Assembly (NCBI GenBank): GCA_905182375.1
Contig: CAJJBF010000009.1
Coordinates: 169,984-233,983, forward strand
Reading direction: 5' to 3'
DNA: 64,000 nucleotides
Source: Flammeovirgaceae bacterium UBA4465
Lineage (GTDB): Bacteria; Bacteroidota; Bacteroidia; Cytophagales; Cyclobacteriaceae
Shown: positions 48,802 through 58,306 of the stretch, one piece after another
How positions within the stretch are numbered: position 1 is the stretch's first letter
Layout of the letters: each line of letters opens with the position of its first letter
Program-made: the position numbers and the translations under genes
Notes under the pieces: generated by a model
The model's database searches: none
What the model was told of the DNA's origin: nothing
The model's input: only the letters and a program-made list of their open reading frames with translations

Positions 48802-48867
48802 CCCATTCCTGAATTAAATATCTGTTGAAGAAACTATTCGAATTTAGACCCTAGTCATGTAACTGAT

Positions 48868-49560
48868 TTGAAATCCTTGGACATAAGAGTAATCATCCCA
48901 GCCTTTAATGAACAAAATGCAGTCGGCCGCGTCATTAAAGAAATCCCAAAAGAATGGGTTAATGAAATCATCATGGTCGATAATGGCTCTTCAGATCACA
49001 CTTTTGCAACTGCTCAGAGACTCGGAGTCACCTCATTAAAAGAATCCAAACGTGGCTATGGTTGGGCCTGCTTGAAAGGGATAGATCATCTAGCTAAAAG
49101 TGATCCCACTCCTGATATTGTTGTATTTCTTGATGGAGACTATAGCGACTATCCAGCCGAACTTGTTAAATTAATTGATCCCATTATCAATGGAGGGGCT
49201 GATATGGTTATTGGCAGCCGAAACTTAGGCATTAAAGAGCCGGGCTCGATGATGCCACAGCAAATATTTGGAAACTGGCTCGCCACCACTTTGATAAGGT
49301 ATCTTTACCATGTTAAATATACGGACTTGGGACCTTTTCGAGCCATCAAATACGATGCATTGATGCAACTTAAAATGGAAGACAAAACCTATGGCTGGAC
49401 CGTCGAAATGCAAATAAAAGCCATCAAAAATAAATTAAAAATTGAGGAAATAGCTGTGAATTATCGCAAAAGAATAGGAATATCTAAAGTTTCAGGTACC
49501 CTTAAAGGTACGATTCTGGCGGGTTATAAAATCCTCGCCACCATTATTAAATATCTCTAA
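48868..49560 (+). CDS. Family 2 glycosyltransferase, dolichyl-phosphate-mannose-synthase-like
   Basis: Cytoplasmic GT2 enzyme (230 aa) starting at a TTG (48868); no suitable ATG precedes the fold. The nucleotide-sugar fold is clear: IRVIIPAFNEQNAVGRVIKE, NEIIMVDNGSSDHTFATAQR, the metal-binding region VVFLDGDYSDYP and DMVIGSRNLG, then TDLGPFRAIKYDAL. It resembles polyprenyl-phosphate sugar transferases. It is the first of five plus-strand genes that touch or overlap, ending immediately before the next GT2 gene. Confidence 0.87.
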   Translation: MKSLDIRVIIPAFNEQNAVGRVIKEIPKEWVNEIIMVDNGSSDHTFATAQRLGVTSLKESKRGYGWACLKGIDHLAKSDPTPDIVVFLDGDYSDYPAELVKLIDPIINGGADMVIGSRNLGIKEPGSMMPQQIFGNWLATTLIRYLYHVKYTDLGPFRAIKYDALMQLKMEDKTYGWTVEMQIKAIKNKLKIEEIAVNYRKRIGISKVSGTLKGTILAGYKILATIIKYL

Positions 49561-51018
49561 ATGGAATGGATCATAATAATGCTTTATGGTTTTTCGATGT
49601 TCATCATATGCCTCTTTAGCTTAGCACAATTGAACCTGACTTGGCATTATATTAGAAAAGTCGATGATCCTGCTTTAAACTATGTACCTACAAACCTCCC
49701 TTTTGTAACCCTTCAACTACCGCTGTACAATGAGAAATATGTGATTGATCGACTCCTAGATGCGGTCACCTCCTTAGATTACCCCAACACTCACCTCGAA
49801 ATTCAAATCCTTGACGACTCTGATGACGAAACCGTCGGTATGATTGATGCCCGCATAGACCAAATCAAAAATAAAGGCATTGACATTGTTCATCTGAGAA
49901 GACAAAATAGAATAGGCTTCAAGGCAGGTGCTTTACAACATGGGTTGACCATAGCTAAAGGTGAATTCATTGCTGTATTTGATGCTGATTTTATACCTAA
50001 AATAGATTTTTTAAAACAAGTCATCCCCCATTTTAAAGATGAAAAAATAGCCATGGTACAAACACGTTGGGGCCATTTAAATGAAAATTTCAACTTGCTC
50101 ACCAAAATGCAGGCCTTTGGCCTAAATGCCCATTTTACTGTGGAACAAACAGGACGAAGAAAAGCCAAGAGCTTTATTAATTTCAATGGAACGGCAGGCA
50201 TCTGGAGGAAAGAAAGTATTCTAGATGTGGGCGGCTGGCACCATGATACGCTCACAGAAGATCTTGACCTAAGCTATCGCGCGCAGTTAAATGGATGGAA
50301 ATTCGAATACCTTGAATCTGTAGAAAGCCCAGCTGAACTCCCTATTACACTGCAAGCCGTAAAAAGCCAACAATTCAGGTGGAATAAAGGAACTGCGGAA
50401 ACGATCAGAAAAAATATAAGCAAAGTAATCCAATCAGATTTGGCACTTAATCATAAAACACGAGCCGCCTTACATCTTTTAAATAGTACGGTTTTTCTAT
50501 TTATTTTTATGGCTGCTCTGCTTTCAGTACCCCTTGTTTTTATAAAAAATGAGTATCCTCACCTGAAAACAATTTTTGATTTTGGTTCTGTTTTTTTAGT
50601 CGGTGTTATTGCCATAGGTATTTTCTACTGGTTTGCAGTTCGAGCTTCTCAAAAACATCCTTTGATCTATTTTTGTATCTATTTCCCATTATACCTTACC
50701 TTTTCACTCAGTCTATCACTCCACAACTCGTTGGCCTTATTGGAAGGGTTTCTTAATATAAAAACAGATTTTGTCAGAACTCCAAAATTTGGTGTCCAAA
50801 GGCATACGAATGATTGGAAAGGCAATAGTTATATTCAACATAAGATCAGTTTACTCAATTTTATGGAGGGCTTGTGCATGCTCTATTTCGCTTGGGGTTT
50901 GGGCCTAGGTATCAACTTTCAACATTACGGTTTTCTACCTTTTCATGCCATGCTTACCCTCGGTTTTGGCTATCTTTTTTTTAACGCGATCAAAAACAGT
51001 TTACAAAATGTCGCTTAA
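49561..51018 (+). CDS. Processive family 2 glycosyltransferase, cellulose-synthase-like
   Basis: Membrane-bound beta-glycosyltransferase (485 aa). A first membrane helix is followed by the catalytic domain with the D,D,D,QxxRW pattern: QILDDSDDETVG, AVFDADFIPKIDFL, TEDLDLSYRAQLNGW and QQFRWNKGTAE. Three or four C-terminal membrane helices follow (AALHLLNSTVFLFIFMAALL and beyond). Such enzymes make cellulose-like or mannan polymers or glycosylate lipids; the product here is unknown. It starts directly at the preceding stop and overlaps the next gene by 11 bases. Confidence 0.88.
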   Translation: MEWIIIMLYGFSMFIICLFSLAQLNLTWHYIRKVDDPALNYVPTNLPFVTLQLPLYNEKYVIDRLLDAVTSLDYPNTHLEIQILDDSDDETVGMIDARIDQIKNKGIDIVHLRRQNRIGFKAGALQHGLTIAKGEFIAVFDADFIPKIDFLKQVIPHFKDEKIAMVQTRWGHLNENFNLLTKMQAFGLNAHFTVEQTGRRKAKSFINFNGTAGIWRKESILDVGGWHHDTLTEDLDLSYRAQLNGWKFEYLESVESPAELPITLQAVKSQQFRWNKGTAETIRKNISKVIQSDLALNHKTRAALHLLNSTVFLFIFMAALLSVPLVFIKNEYPHLKTIFDFGSVFLVGVIAIGIFYWFAVRASQKHPLIYFCIYFPLYLTFSLSLSLHNSLALLEGFLNIKTDFVRTPKFGVQRHTNDWKGNSYIQHKISLLNFMEGLCMLYFAWGLGLGINFQHYGFLPFHAMLTLGFGYLFFNAIKNSLQNVA

Positions 51019-52297
51019 GAGGCTTTTTGGACCCGCTCCTCTGTCGTACTTCATGTTTGTTGGATCTATTTTAATGCTATCAACAGTACTTAATAGATCC
51101 GATTCCATGGGTTTATTTACCTGCTTCAGTGCGTCATTTTTTGCTTATTTCTGGATTTGTAAATTCGAATATTCATTCAAATCTATATGGGTCTTAGGCA
51201 TAGGTGTACGGTGCCTGCTTTTTTATGATCTACCCAATTTTTCAGATGATTTCTATCGGTTTATTTGGGATGGATCCTTGATTCACCATGGCATCAACCC
51301 CTATTCATTATTACCTACCCAAGTCAGTGAACTGGATATCCCAAAATTTTCTCCTGCGGCATTGGCACAGTTAAATTCCAGTAGGTACGCTACCGTTTAT
51401 CCGCCCTTGAATCAGTTCTTTTTTTGGCTCTCCACTTTTCTAGCCCACCCTCTAGGGTCCGTAGGCATCTTGAGAATTTTCCTATTATTAACGGACATCG
51501 CCTCAACCTTGTTACTTCATAAATTAAGACCAAAAACAGCTCTATCAGGCTGGTTTTTTTTAAATCCTTTGCTTATTTGGGAAGGCGTGGGTAATGTGCA
51601 TTTTGAATCCATGGTGATTTTCTTCCTTTTACTCACCCTATATTTTATTTCAAAAAATAAATTTGCAAAGGCTGGATTCGCCTGGGGTTTGGCCATCGCT
51701 ACCAAACTCATCCCACTCCTCTTTCTACCTGCTTTAATGTGGTATTATAAATGGAAGCAGAGCTGGGTATTAATCAGCATTGCACTGATAGTGTTGAGTC
51801 TAACCCTGATGCCCATGTTAAGCACTCAACTTACGGAGGGAACCTTCACCAGTTTAAAACTCTACTTCCAGCATTTTGAATTTAATGCCAGCATTTACTT
51901 CATTTTCAGAGCCCTCGGTTTTTGGTTTAAAGGATACAATATCATTGGAACCCTGGGACCCATCATGGGGATTATTACTCTATTTTTAATCTCTTTAGGA
52001 GCTATTCTCCTATATCATTATAAAAAATCTCTAGAAACCGTCTTACTCTATTCACTTACCCTTTATTTTCTGATGAGTACAACCATTCATCCATGGTATA
52101 TCTTAACTTTGATACCCCTAGGATTACTTAGCGGATACTGGTATCCTGTTATTTGGAGCTTCACCGTATCTTGGAGCTATTTTGGTTATGATGCTGCAGG
52201 ATATGATGTACCTACCTGGTGGATATTAAGTGAATATATCATCTTATTTGGTGCTATAGGAATAGAATTAAAAAAGAAATATGCGACCCTTGTATAA
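51008..52297 (+). CDS. Polytopic GT-C-type glycosyltransferase (mannosyltransferase-like)
   Basis: Integral membrane protein (429 aa from the ATG at 51008, chosen for its short overlap with the upstream gene). About ten to twelve membrane helices. The first outer loop has the acidic motif SDDFYRFIWDGSLIHHGINP, typical of polyprenyl-phosphate-sugar-using GT-C enzymes (GT87 or PIG-M-like), with YPPLNQFFFWLS after it. It probably adds a sugar from a lipid-linked donor on the outer side of the inner membrane. The GT2 gene at 48868 could make that donor (inference). Confidence 0.75.
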   Translation: MSLKRLFGPAPLSYFMFVGSILMLSTVLNRSDSMGLFTCFSASFFAYFWICKFEYSFKSIWVLGIGVRCLLFYDLPNFSDDFYRFIWDGSLIHHGINPYSLLPTQVSELDIPKFSPAALAQLNSSRYATVYPPLNQFFFWLSTFLAHPLGSVGILRIFLLLTDIASTLLLHKLRPKTALSGWFFLNPLLIWEGVGNVHFESMVIFFLLLTLYFISKNKFAKAGFAWGLAIATKLIPLLFLPALMWYYKWKQSWVLISIALIVLSLTLMPMLSTQLTEGTFTSLKLYFQHFEFNASIYFIFRALGFWFKGYNIIGTLGPIMGIITLFLISLGAILLYHYKKSLETVLLYSLTLYFLMSTTIHPWYILTLIPLGLLSGYWYPVIWSFTVSWSYFGYDAAGYDVPTWWILSEYIILFGAIGIELKKKYATLV

Positions 52298-52775
52298 CGT
52301 TTTATTTTGTTTGTATCTAGTTCTTGGATGTCAACCCAAAACATTTGATGATCCCATTTCCTTTCTTTACAAAAATACAGTTCCTCTCCTCAAGACCGAG
52401 GAATTAGTGTGGAAAATGCAGCATCAAGAACCTCTATTACTAGATACCCGCAGCCGCAGCGAATTTTCAGTCAGTCATCTCCCGGGAGCTCAGCTTATTG
52501 AATTTGATGATTTCAAACCGTCAGATGTGAGCCATATTCCAAGAAATAAAGAAATCATTCTCTATTGTTCAGTAGGTTATCGCAGTGAACGCATAGGCGA
52601 GAAACTCCTTGACATGGGATATACTAAGGTCTACAACTTATACGGAGGAATCTTTGATTGGAAAAATCAATCACAGATTGTCGTAAATCATTTAAATTTG
52701 CCTACGGACAGCATTCATGCTTACAGCAAAGTATGGTCTATATGGTTACACAAAGGAATTAAGGTTTATGAGTAA
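52281..52775 (+). CDS. Rhodanese-domain lipoprotein
   Basis: Exported lipoprotein (164 aa) with lipobox VLGC and Cys17, then a single rhodanese domain. The substrate loop is ILYCSVGYRSERIG with the active-site Cys, preceded by LLDTRSRSEFSVSHLPGAQL and followed by VYNLYGGIFDWKN. A periplasmic sulfurtransferase or thiol-sensing role is possible. It overlaps both the GT-C gene (17 bases) and the next transferase (8 bases), so it belongs to the glycosyltransferase operon although its job there is not obvious. Confidence 0.83.
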   Translation: MRPLYNVLFCLYLVLGCQPKTFDDPISFLYKNTVPLLKTEELVWKMQHQEPLLLDTRSRSEFSVSHLPGAQLIEFDDFKPSDVSHIPRNKEIILYCSVGYRSERIGEKLLDMGYTKVYNLYGGIFDWKNQSQIVVNHLNLPTDSIHAYSKVWSIWLHKGIKVYE

Positions 52776-53421
52776 AGAAGTATTGTCCATTTTTGTTAAA
52801 AATTTAATCCCAGGAACGGTTAAAACAAGATTGGCCGTGGATTTGGGTATGGACTTGGCGATGGAGATCTACAAAGAACTGGTAGGTATTACTGCAGAAG
52901 TAACGGATGTCTTAAAGATTAATAAATGTGTCTACTATTCTGAATACATAGAATCACATGACCAATTTGACGATGCCAAATACCAAAAACATATCCAAGA
53001 AGGTAAAGATTTGGGGCAACGAATGCAAAATTGCTTTTATGATGCCTTTGAATTAGGCTTTGATAAAATAATTCTTATTGGTAGCGATACACCTGACATC
53101 ACTGATAAGATCATTTCCCAAGGTTTTGCTGCATTGGATAAACATGATGTGGTCATTGGCCCTGCCCAAGATGGTGGTTTTTATCTGATTGGTATGAAAG
53201 AACCTCATGAAAATTTACTCAATAAACAAGCCTATGGTCATGATGAAGTCCTGAATGAACTCTTGGATGAAATTGAGGATAGAGATCTTTCTGTATTTAA
53301 ATTACCTACACTTATCGATATTGACGTAAAGGATGATTTAAAAAAAGCAGGGATTGAAATCGTTTTTGAGGACGAAGATGATATAGACGAAAATAATGGG
53401 GACGAAAATAAGCCTATTTAA
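52768..53421 (+). CDS. DUF2064/TIGR04282-type glycosyltransferase-like protein
   Basis: Nucleotide-sugar-transferase fold protein (217 aa from the ATG at 52768 inside the rhodanese 3' end). Signatures of the rSAM/selenodomain-associated transferase 1 family: LSIFVKNLIPGTVKTRLAVD, DLGQRMQNCFYDAFELGF, KIILIGSDTPDITDKI, and DVVIGPAQDGGFYLIGMKEP. The C-terminus is acidic (DEDDIDENNGDENK). Family members are encoded next to radical SAM enzymes of arsenosugar or selenium chemistry; no such enzyme is seen here. It closes the glycosyltransferase operon. Confidence 0.82.
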   Translation: MSKEVLSIFVKNLIPGTVKTRLAVDLGMDLAMEIYKELVGITAEVTDVLKINKCVYYSEYIESHDQFDDAKYQKHIQEGKDLGQRMQNCFYDAFELGFDKIILIGSDTPDITDKIISQGFAALDKHDVVIGPAQDGGFYLIGMKEPHENLLNKQAYGHDEVLNELLDEIEDRDLSVFKLPTLIDIDVKDDLKKAGIEIVFEDEDDIDENNGDENKPI

Positions 53422-53495
53422 TCATTTAATCGCCTTTTAAGATTCAATATTCCTGATAAAAAGGGCATGAGGTTGTTCACTTTAACTGATTCATA

Positions 53496-54029
53496 ATGGA
53501 TTATTTATCTATCAAGGCATTGCATATCATATTCGTTATTACCTGGTTTGCTGGGCTTTTTTACATCCCTCGGATATTTATTTACCAGACCGAAGCCTTA
53601 TCTAAACCTGAACCTGAAAAGTCTATTCTACAAGCCCAATTGGCCCTTATGGCCAAACGTTTATGGTACATCATCACTTGGCCTTCTGCCCTCATTACCG
53701 CCATTATGGCAAGTACATTGCTTTACCTGCAACCCCAATGGCTCGATCTGCCCTTTATGCAAATAAAGTTACTTCTGGTGGGTGTACTTTACGGCTATCA
53801 CTTTAGTCTACACCATATTTTTAAACTTTTGCAAGTAGGAGTGGTCAAATACAGCTCAATGCAATTACGTATTTGGAATGAAGTATCCACCCTTATTTTA
53901 ATCTCAGTGGTCTTTCTCATTGTTAAGAAAGATCAATTAAGCTGGATAAGTGGCGTTTTGGGAATTTTTGCTGTGGTTATCTTGTTAATGAGTGGTATTA
54001 AACTTTATAAGTATATTCGTACAAAATGA
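53496..54029 (+). CDS. hemJ: HemJ/CopD-family protoporphyrinogen oxidase
   Basis: Membrane protein of 177 aa with four helices. HemJ hallmarks: IKALHIIFVITWFAGLFYIP with RIFIYQ, then AKRLWYIITWPSALITAIMA, and IKLLLVGVLYGYHFSLHHIF. HemJ oxidises protoporphyrinogen IX to protoporphyrin IX in heme synthesis in bacteria lacking HemG and HemY. The stop overlaps the start of the SCO-like gene by four bases, linking heme synthesis to cytochrome assembly. Confidence 0.9.
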   Translation: MDYLSIKALHIIFVITWFAGLFYIPRIFIYQTEALSKPEPEKSILQAQLALMAKRLWYIITWPSALITAIMASTLLYLQPQWLDLPFMQIKLLLVGVLYGYHFSLHHIFKLLQVGVVKYSSMQLRIWNEVSTLILISVVFLIVKKDQLSWISGVLGIFAVVILLMSGIKLYKYIRTK

Positions 54030-54674
54030 TGAGAAGACATATCGAAATAGGCTGTTTATTTCTGTTACTTGGGGCCTGCCAAGAAATCAAAACCAATTTT
54101 GAATTACCGATTTTAGGACGTACTGAAATCGTTACCAAAGAGGTGAACGGCATACTCATCAAGGATACGATTCCCCATCGTATTGCTGACTTTAGTTTTA
54201 TAAACCAAGACAGTGCCGTCATTACCAATGCCTCTTTTAAAGATAAAATCTATGTCGCTGATTTTTTCTTTATCAATTGTCCATCTATTTGCCCAGAAAT
54301 GAGTAAACAACTGTACCGAGTGTATGAAAAATTTTTAGAAAATGAAAATATTGGCTTACTCTCTCATACCATTGACCCCAGCTACGACACGGTAGCCGCA
54401 TTGGCTAATTATGCCCGCTTGCTGGGGGTAAGTAGCCCAAAATGGGAATTTGTAACGGGAGATAAGGATCAAATTTACGATATCGGAGAGACCAGCTATA
54501 TGGTCGTCGCCAATGAAGATGAAAATGCTCCCTGGGGGGTTTATCCATAGTGGTGCCTTTTTATTGATCGACAAAGAGCGTCAGGTACGAGGGGTCTATG
54601 ATGGCACCATTGCCAGTCAGGTTGATTTACTTATGAAAGACATCAACAGGTTGTTATCGAGCTATGAGCAATAA
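54026..54674 (+). CDS. SCO1/SenC-like lipoprotein, single frameshift
   Basis: Thioredoxin-fold copper chaperone type protein, about 215 aa once repaired. A lipoprotein signal ends at LLGAC. The copper/thiol motif is FFINCPSICPEMSKQL (CxxxC), and the third ligand His is expected in GFIHSGAFLLIDKE, which is reached only by shifting frame inside the G6 run near 54,534-54,539. Without the shift translation stops at 54550. SCO proteins load copper into cytochrome oxidase. The frame then overlaps the next gene (54664). A miscounted homopolymer is the simplest explanation. Confidence 0.85.
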
Positions 54675-55122
54675 TCGTTTATTCCTCTTTTTCTTCCTTT
54701 TTTTAGTACTGAGTTGTAATTCCTATCAAAAACCCGCGGAGAGCCACCTTCCCGAAAACCTTGATGAAGCCTCCAAAATGAAGTATGCGCAGTATCTCAT
54801 ACAAGGCAAAATTTTATACAATACAAACTGTACCCATTGCCATCAAAATTCAGGAGAAGGGTTTAGGAAATTATATCCAGCACTGATTGGGTCTGCCGCT
54901 TTGATGGATGACATGGGCCCAGCGGCTTGTCTTATAAAATATGGCACAAAAACCAGTCGGAAAGCTTCAAATCAGAATATTGTGATGCCCGCACAAGCTG
55001 AGTTAAGTAATTTAGAAATAGCTGAAATTCTTACGTATATCGGCAATAGTTGGGGTAATCAAAGCGGATTTATTTCGGTCAGTAAAGTGGCGACATCGCT
55101 AGTCGATTGCGCTACCCATTAA
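54664..55122 (+). CDS. Cytochrome c lipoprotein
   Basis: Monoheme c-type cytochrome (152 aa) anchored by a lipoprotein signal (FLVLSCNSYQ). The heme site is NCTHCHQNSGEG, with the distal Met likely in NIVMPAQAELSNLE. The rest matches class I cytochromes (IAEILTYIGNSWGNQ). It overlaps the SCO-like gene by 11 bases. Together with HemJ the cluster points to a respiratory chain component in the periplasm. Confidence 0.88.
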   Translation: MSNNRLFLFFFLFLVLSCNSYQKPAESHLPENLDEASKMKYAQYLIQGKILYNTNCTHCHQNSGEGFRKLYPALIGSAALMDDMGPAACLIKYGTKTSRKASNQNIVMPAQAELSNLEIAEILTYIGNSWGNQSGFISVSKVATSLVDCATH

Positions 55123-55503
55123 CTCCACACTCTGCAAAATACTTGAATTCATTAACTCTTTGACTTGGTATACCTGCTTTTTCTGACCCAAGAGATATTC
55201 CTTTTTTTCTTCATCAAGTCCTTGAAAATCGTTATTGAAATTTCGCATCCAATTCATCATAGCTTCATTGGCACTTGCAAGCACCTCCGCTTGACTCATT
55301 AATTCTGTAGCGTTAGGAGAAGTCAATGCGGCTGATCTGAATTGCTTTTCTAAATTACGAATCTTACCCATTTTGGGCATGACCTCATCATGGACATCCA
55401 TGATCTCTTGGTACAAGAGATCTGTCTCATTTCCTGATGTTGAAGCACAACCCCATAGAAATATCCATAAAAACAAATAACTCCACCTTAATAATTTTAT
55501 CAT
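55099..55503 (-). CDS. Small helical lipoprotein of unknown function
   Basis: Lipoprotein (134 aa from the ATG at 55503) with LWGC near residue 20. The mature part is almost wholly helical and charged: YQEIMDVHDEVMPKMGKIRN, AMMNWMRNFNNDFQGLDEEK. It resembles Bacteroidota proteins labelled viral A-type inclusion protein, a name with no functional meaning. It is convergent with the cytochrome gene, their 3' ends overlapping by 24 bases. Confidence 0.7.
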   Translation of the reverse strand: MIKLLRWSYLFLWIFLWGCASTSGNETDLLYQEIMDVHDEVMPKMGKIRNLEKQFRSAALTSPNATELMSQAEVLASANEAMMNWMRNFNNDFQGLDEEKKEYLLGQKKQVYQVKELMNSSILQSVELMGSAID

Positions 55504-55900
55504 CAGTTGATTTCGTGTTAGAAGCACTTTTATCGCCTACAAAAATAGGCCTCCGAGAATGAACAAATGATCTTTACTGGAAATAATTTTTTTATCTTTT
55601 GTTGATTGAGACTGATCCCTTTCAATTAATCTCGCCTCTTATGAACGCCAATTTAAGTATCCTTAATGAGGATAAAACCAGTTAAAAGAATACAGAAATG
55701 ATTAAAATATTATGCTATTTTGGTTTATTTGGTTGAATAAAGTAAAAAAAAATCACTAAAACGTTCATTTCGAAGTCATCTCGACTATATTTCGAAGTCA
55801 AATAGACCCATTTATGATTAAAATCATAATATTTGTAGTACCATGACCATAAATACTGAAGACCAAAAAATAAACTCTTTCTGATTCTAATCTTGCTAAA
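55504..55900. other. 397-base gap with a spaced direct repeat
   Basis: A/T-rich region between divergent genes. It contains the 12-base sequence ATTTCGAAGTCA twice, at 55767-55778 and 55789-55800, 22 bases start to start. The repeats end 100 bases before the antiporter start and could be an operator. No gene is seen. Confidence 0.45.
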
Positions 55901-57155
55901 ATGAACGTATTTGATATTATCGCCTTGTTTATTTTTCTTGCTGGCCTTTTTATATTCTTAAATATATACGTCTTGAAATTGCCTTCAACCATTGGTTTAA
56001 TGATCATGGCGCTCTTTCTTTCTTTATGTTTACTTAGTGCGGGATATCTGATTCCGTCATTAAAAATAGATGCCATTCATATCGAAGAATATAAATATGC
56101 TGATATTATTTACCAGATCGTATTAAGCTTTCTCCTTTTTTCGAGTGCATTAAATATGGATTTTAAGAAGCTTGCCAAGCATAAAAAGGCAGTTTTGGTT
56201 TTGGCAACTGTCGGTGTTCTTATTTCTACGGCAGTCATTGGAACCTCAGTCTATTTTATGCTGGGCTGGATCGGCATAGAATTGAGTTTTTTATATTGCT
56301 TGGTCTTTGGTGCGTTGATCTCTCCAACCGACCCCATTGCTATCACCGAATACATTCGCCGTTTTAAAATCTCAAAGAACGTTGAAATGAAAATTGAAGG
56401 TGAGTCCCGTTTTAAATGATGGCATAGCCGTTGTTTTAGCTCTGACCTTGCTCGACTTAGCCGGAGGACAAGCAGATCACCAACTTAGTTATTTTGAAGT
56501 TATTTATGTCTTTCTAGCAGATGTTGGAGGCGGCATATTTATCGGTTTAGTTATGGGATACATTGGGTATCGCTTATTAAAATATGTCGACAACGATGAA
56601 TTTCATGTGGAAATACTCATAACGATCACTATTGTTCTTTTTGGAACTACTATGGCAGACTTAATGCATGTTTCCTCAAAGCAGGCCGCAGTGATCATGG
56701 GCTTAGTCATAGGTAATGAAGGACGCTCAACAGAGGTAACCGGAATCGCAGGCGATTATGTTTTTAAATTTTGGAATCTCATTCAAGACTCTTTTGCTAC
56801 CATGCTTTTTGTGCTTATCGGCCTTGAAATGCTGGTCATTCCTTTACGATTTGATTATTTTGCTGCAGGTTTTTTTGCAGTCAATCTCGTCTTACTTGGC
56901 AGATGGATGAGTGTCTTTATACCCATCAAAATATTATCTGTCAAGAAAAATTTTGAGCCACATACGATTTCAATCATGTCATGGGGGACGCTAAGAGGGG
57001 GTATTCCTATTGCTTTATCTTTAACACTTCCTGAATTCAGTGGCAAGGACGTCATTATCACCATGACTTATGTGGTTGTGGTTTGGACCATCATTTACCA
57101 AGGGTTAACATTACCTCTACTGATAAAAAGTTTGGTACCTAACAATAAAAATTGA
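55901..57155 (+). CDS. NhaP/CPA1-type sodium:proton antiporter, single frameshift
   Basis: Membrane antiporter, about 417 aa once repaired, with roughly twelve helices. The first frame (55901-56419) contains FLLFSSALNMDFKKLAKHKK and the family motif FGALISPTDPIAITEYIRR. It then stops because of one extra base in CCC near 56,409-56,411. The next frame continues GES-VLNDGIAVVLALTLLDLA, matching the usual GESLLNDG of the family, and runs to 57155 with ISMSWGTLRGGIPIALSLTL. The family exchanges Na+ or K+ for protons. The lesion is probably a base-call error. Confidence 0.87.
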
Positions 57156-57195
57156 TTTTGATTTTAGAATCATAAGGGCAAATCAATCAAAATCA
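57153..57195. repeat. Imperfect inverted repeat between the antiporter and the glutaminyl cyclase
   Basis: TGATTTTGAT (57153-57162) is the reverse complement of ATCAAAATCA (57186-57195). It begins at the antiporter stop and ends 16 bases before the next start. There is no T-tract, so an operator or mRNA hairpin is as likely as a terminator. Confidence 0.35.
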
Positions 57196-57211
57196 TATTT
57201 GCATCCTTGAT

Positions 57212-58306
57212 ATGACAACGGTAGAAATCAGAAAATTTTCTTTAAAAAATCTTATTATTCTTATTTTTTTTGGGCAGCTAATTACAAGTTGTATGCCAAA
57301 GGAAACAAAGACGGTTAAAAGGAGAAATTCACCCAGAATAAAAAAAGAAATTAATCTAATTACACCCAAATTAGGAAGTACTTTCCCCTTGGATACCATT
57401 GTTTTATTTACCCTAGAGCATAAAAAAGATCACCTTATCGACTCTATCCTATTGGAAGGTGACGGAAAGCCTAAAACCTTTATAGGAAATCATTTTGAAT
57501 GGCAGCCCGAGCGGTTTCGTACTGGCAACCCTCAAATTTCACTTACCGCTTATTTTAAGGATAAAAAAGAAAAAATATATCCAAAAATAACATTTGCCTC
57601 CGATCTCAATCCTTTGCGATATACTTACGAGTTAGTCAAAACATACCCGCACAATGAAAAATCATATACCCAAGGACTCTTTTTTGAAAATGAATATTTA
57701 TATGAAAGTACGGGACATAGAGGATCCTCAACCATAGGAAAATATGATTTAGTTTCAGGAGAGGTCATACAAATGGCTAATATTGAAAATAAATATTTTG
57801 GTGAAGGAGCCACTTCTTGGAAAGAAACGATTTTTCAAATTACTTGGGAATCTCAAATCGCCTTTGCTTATGATAAAGACCTTAATCGTACAAGAACATT
57901 TAATTATTCTGGAGAAGGCTGGGGTTTAGCTACCTGGGGAGATACCCTAGTAATGAGCGATGGATCAGAAAATATTTATTTACTTAATCCAAAAGATTTT
58001 TCTCAAATAGATCGACTTCAGATCTACGATCAAACCGATAAATTCAATTTTTTAAATGAATTAGAAGTAATAGGTAATGACCTTTATGCCAATGTATATA
58101 CTACGGCATCTGATGAAATCATCATTATAGATTTGTTAACGGGTCGCGTCAAAGGAGTCATTGATTTGATGGGCTTGATTGATCGATCAAAATATCGGGG
58201 CATAGACTATGTGCTCAACGGTATTGCCAGCTATCAAAACAGGCTCTTCGTCACAGCGAAGTGGCATCCCTACCTCTACGAGATTACGCTGAGAAAAGCC
58301 CAATAA
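57212..58306 (+). CDS. Glutaminyl-peptide cyclotransferase (papaya-type) lipoprotein
   Basis: Secreted lipoprotein (364 aa; lipobox ITSC, Cys29). Residues about 30-120 form an Ig-like N-domain. The rest is the five-bladed propeller of plant-type glutamine cyclotransferases: YPHNEKSYTQGLFFENEYLY, ESTGHRGSSTIGKYDL, KYFGEGATSWKETIFQITW, GEGWGLATWGDTLVMSDGSE, LNELEVIGNDLYANVY, and RGIDYVLNGIAS. The enzyme converts N-terminal glutamine to pyroglutamate on exported proteins. Bacteroidota export many proteins with N-terminal Gln after signal cleavage, including several here (ending in AQ), which fits (inference). Confidence 0.9.
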   Translation: MTTVEIRKFSLKNLIILIFFGQLITSCMPKETKTVKRRNSPRIKKEINLITPKLGSTFPLDTIVLFTLEHKKDHLIDSILLEGDGKPKTFIGNHFEWQPERFRTGNPQISLTAYFKDKKEKIYPKITFASDLNPLRYTYELVKTYPHNEKSYTQGLFFENEYLYESTGHRGSSTIGKYDLVSGEVIQMANIENKYFGEGATSWKETIFQITWESQIAFAYDKDLNRTRTFNYSGEGWGLATWGDTLVMSDGSENIYLLNPKDFSQIDRLQIYDQTDKFNFLNELEVIGNDLYANVYTTASDEIIIIDLLTGRVKGVIDLMGLIDRSKYRGIDYVLNGIASYQNRLFVTAKWHPYLYEITLRKAQ

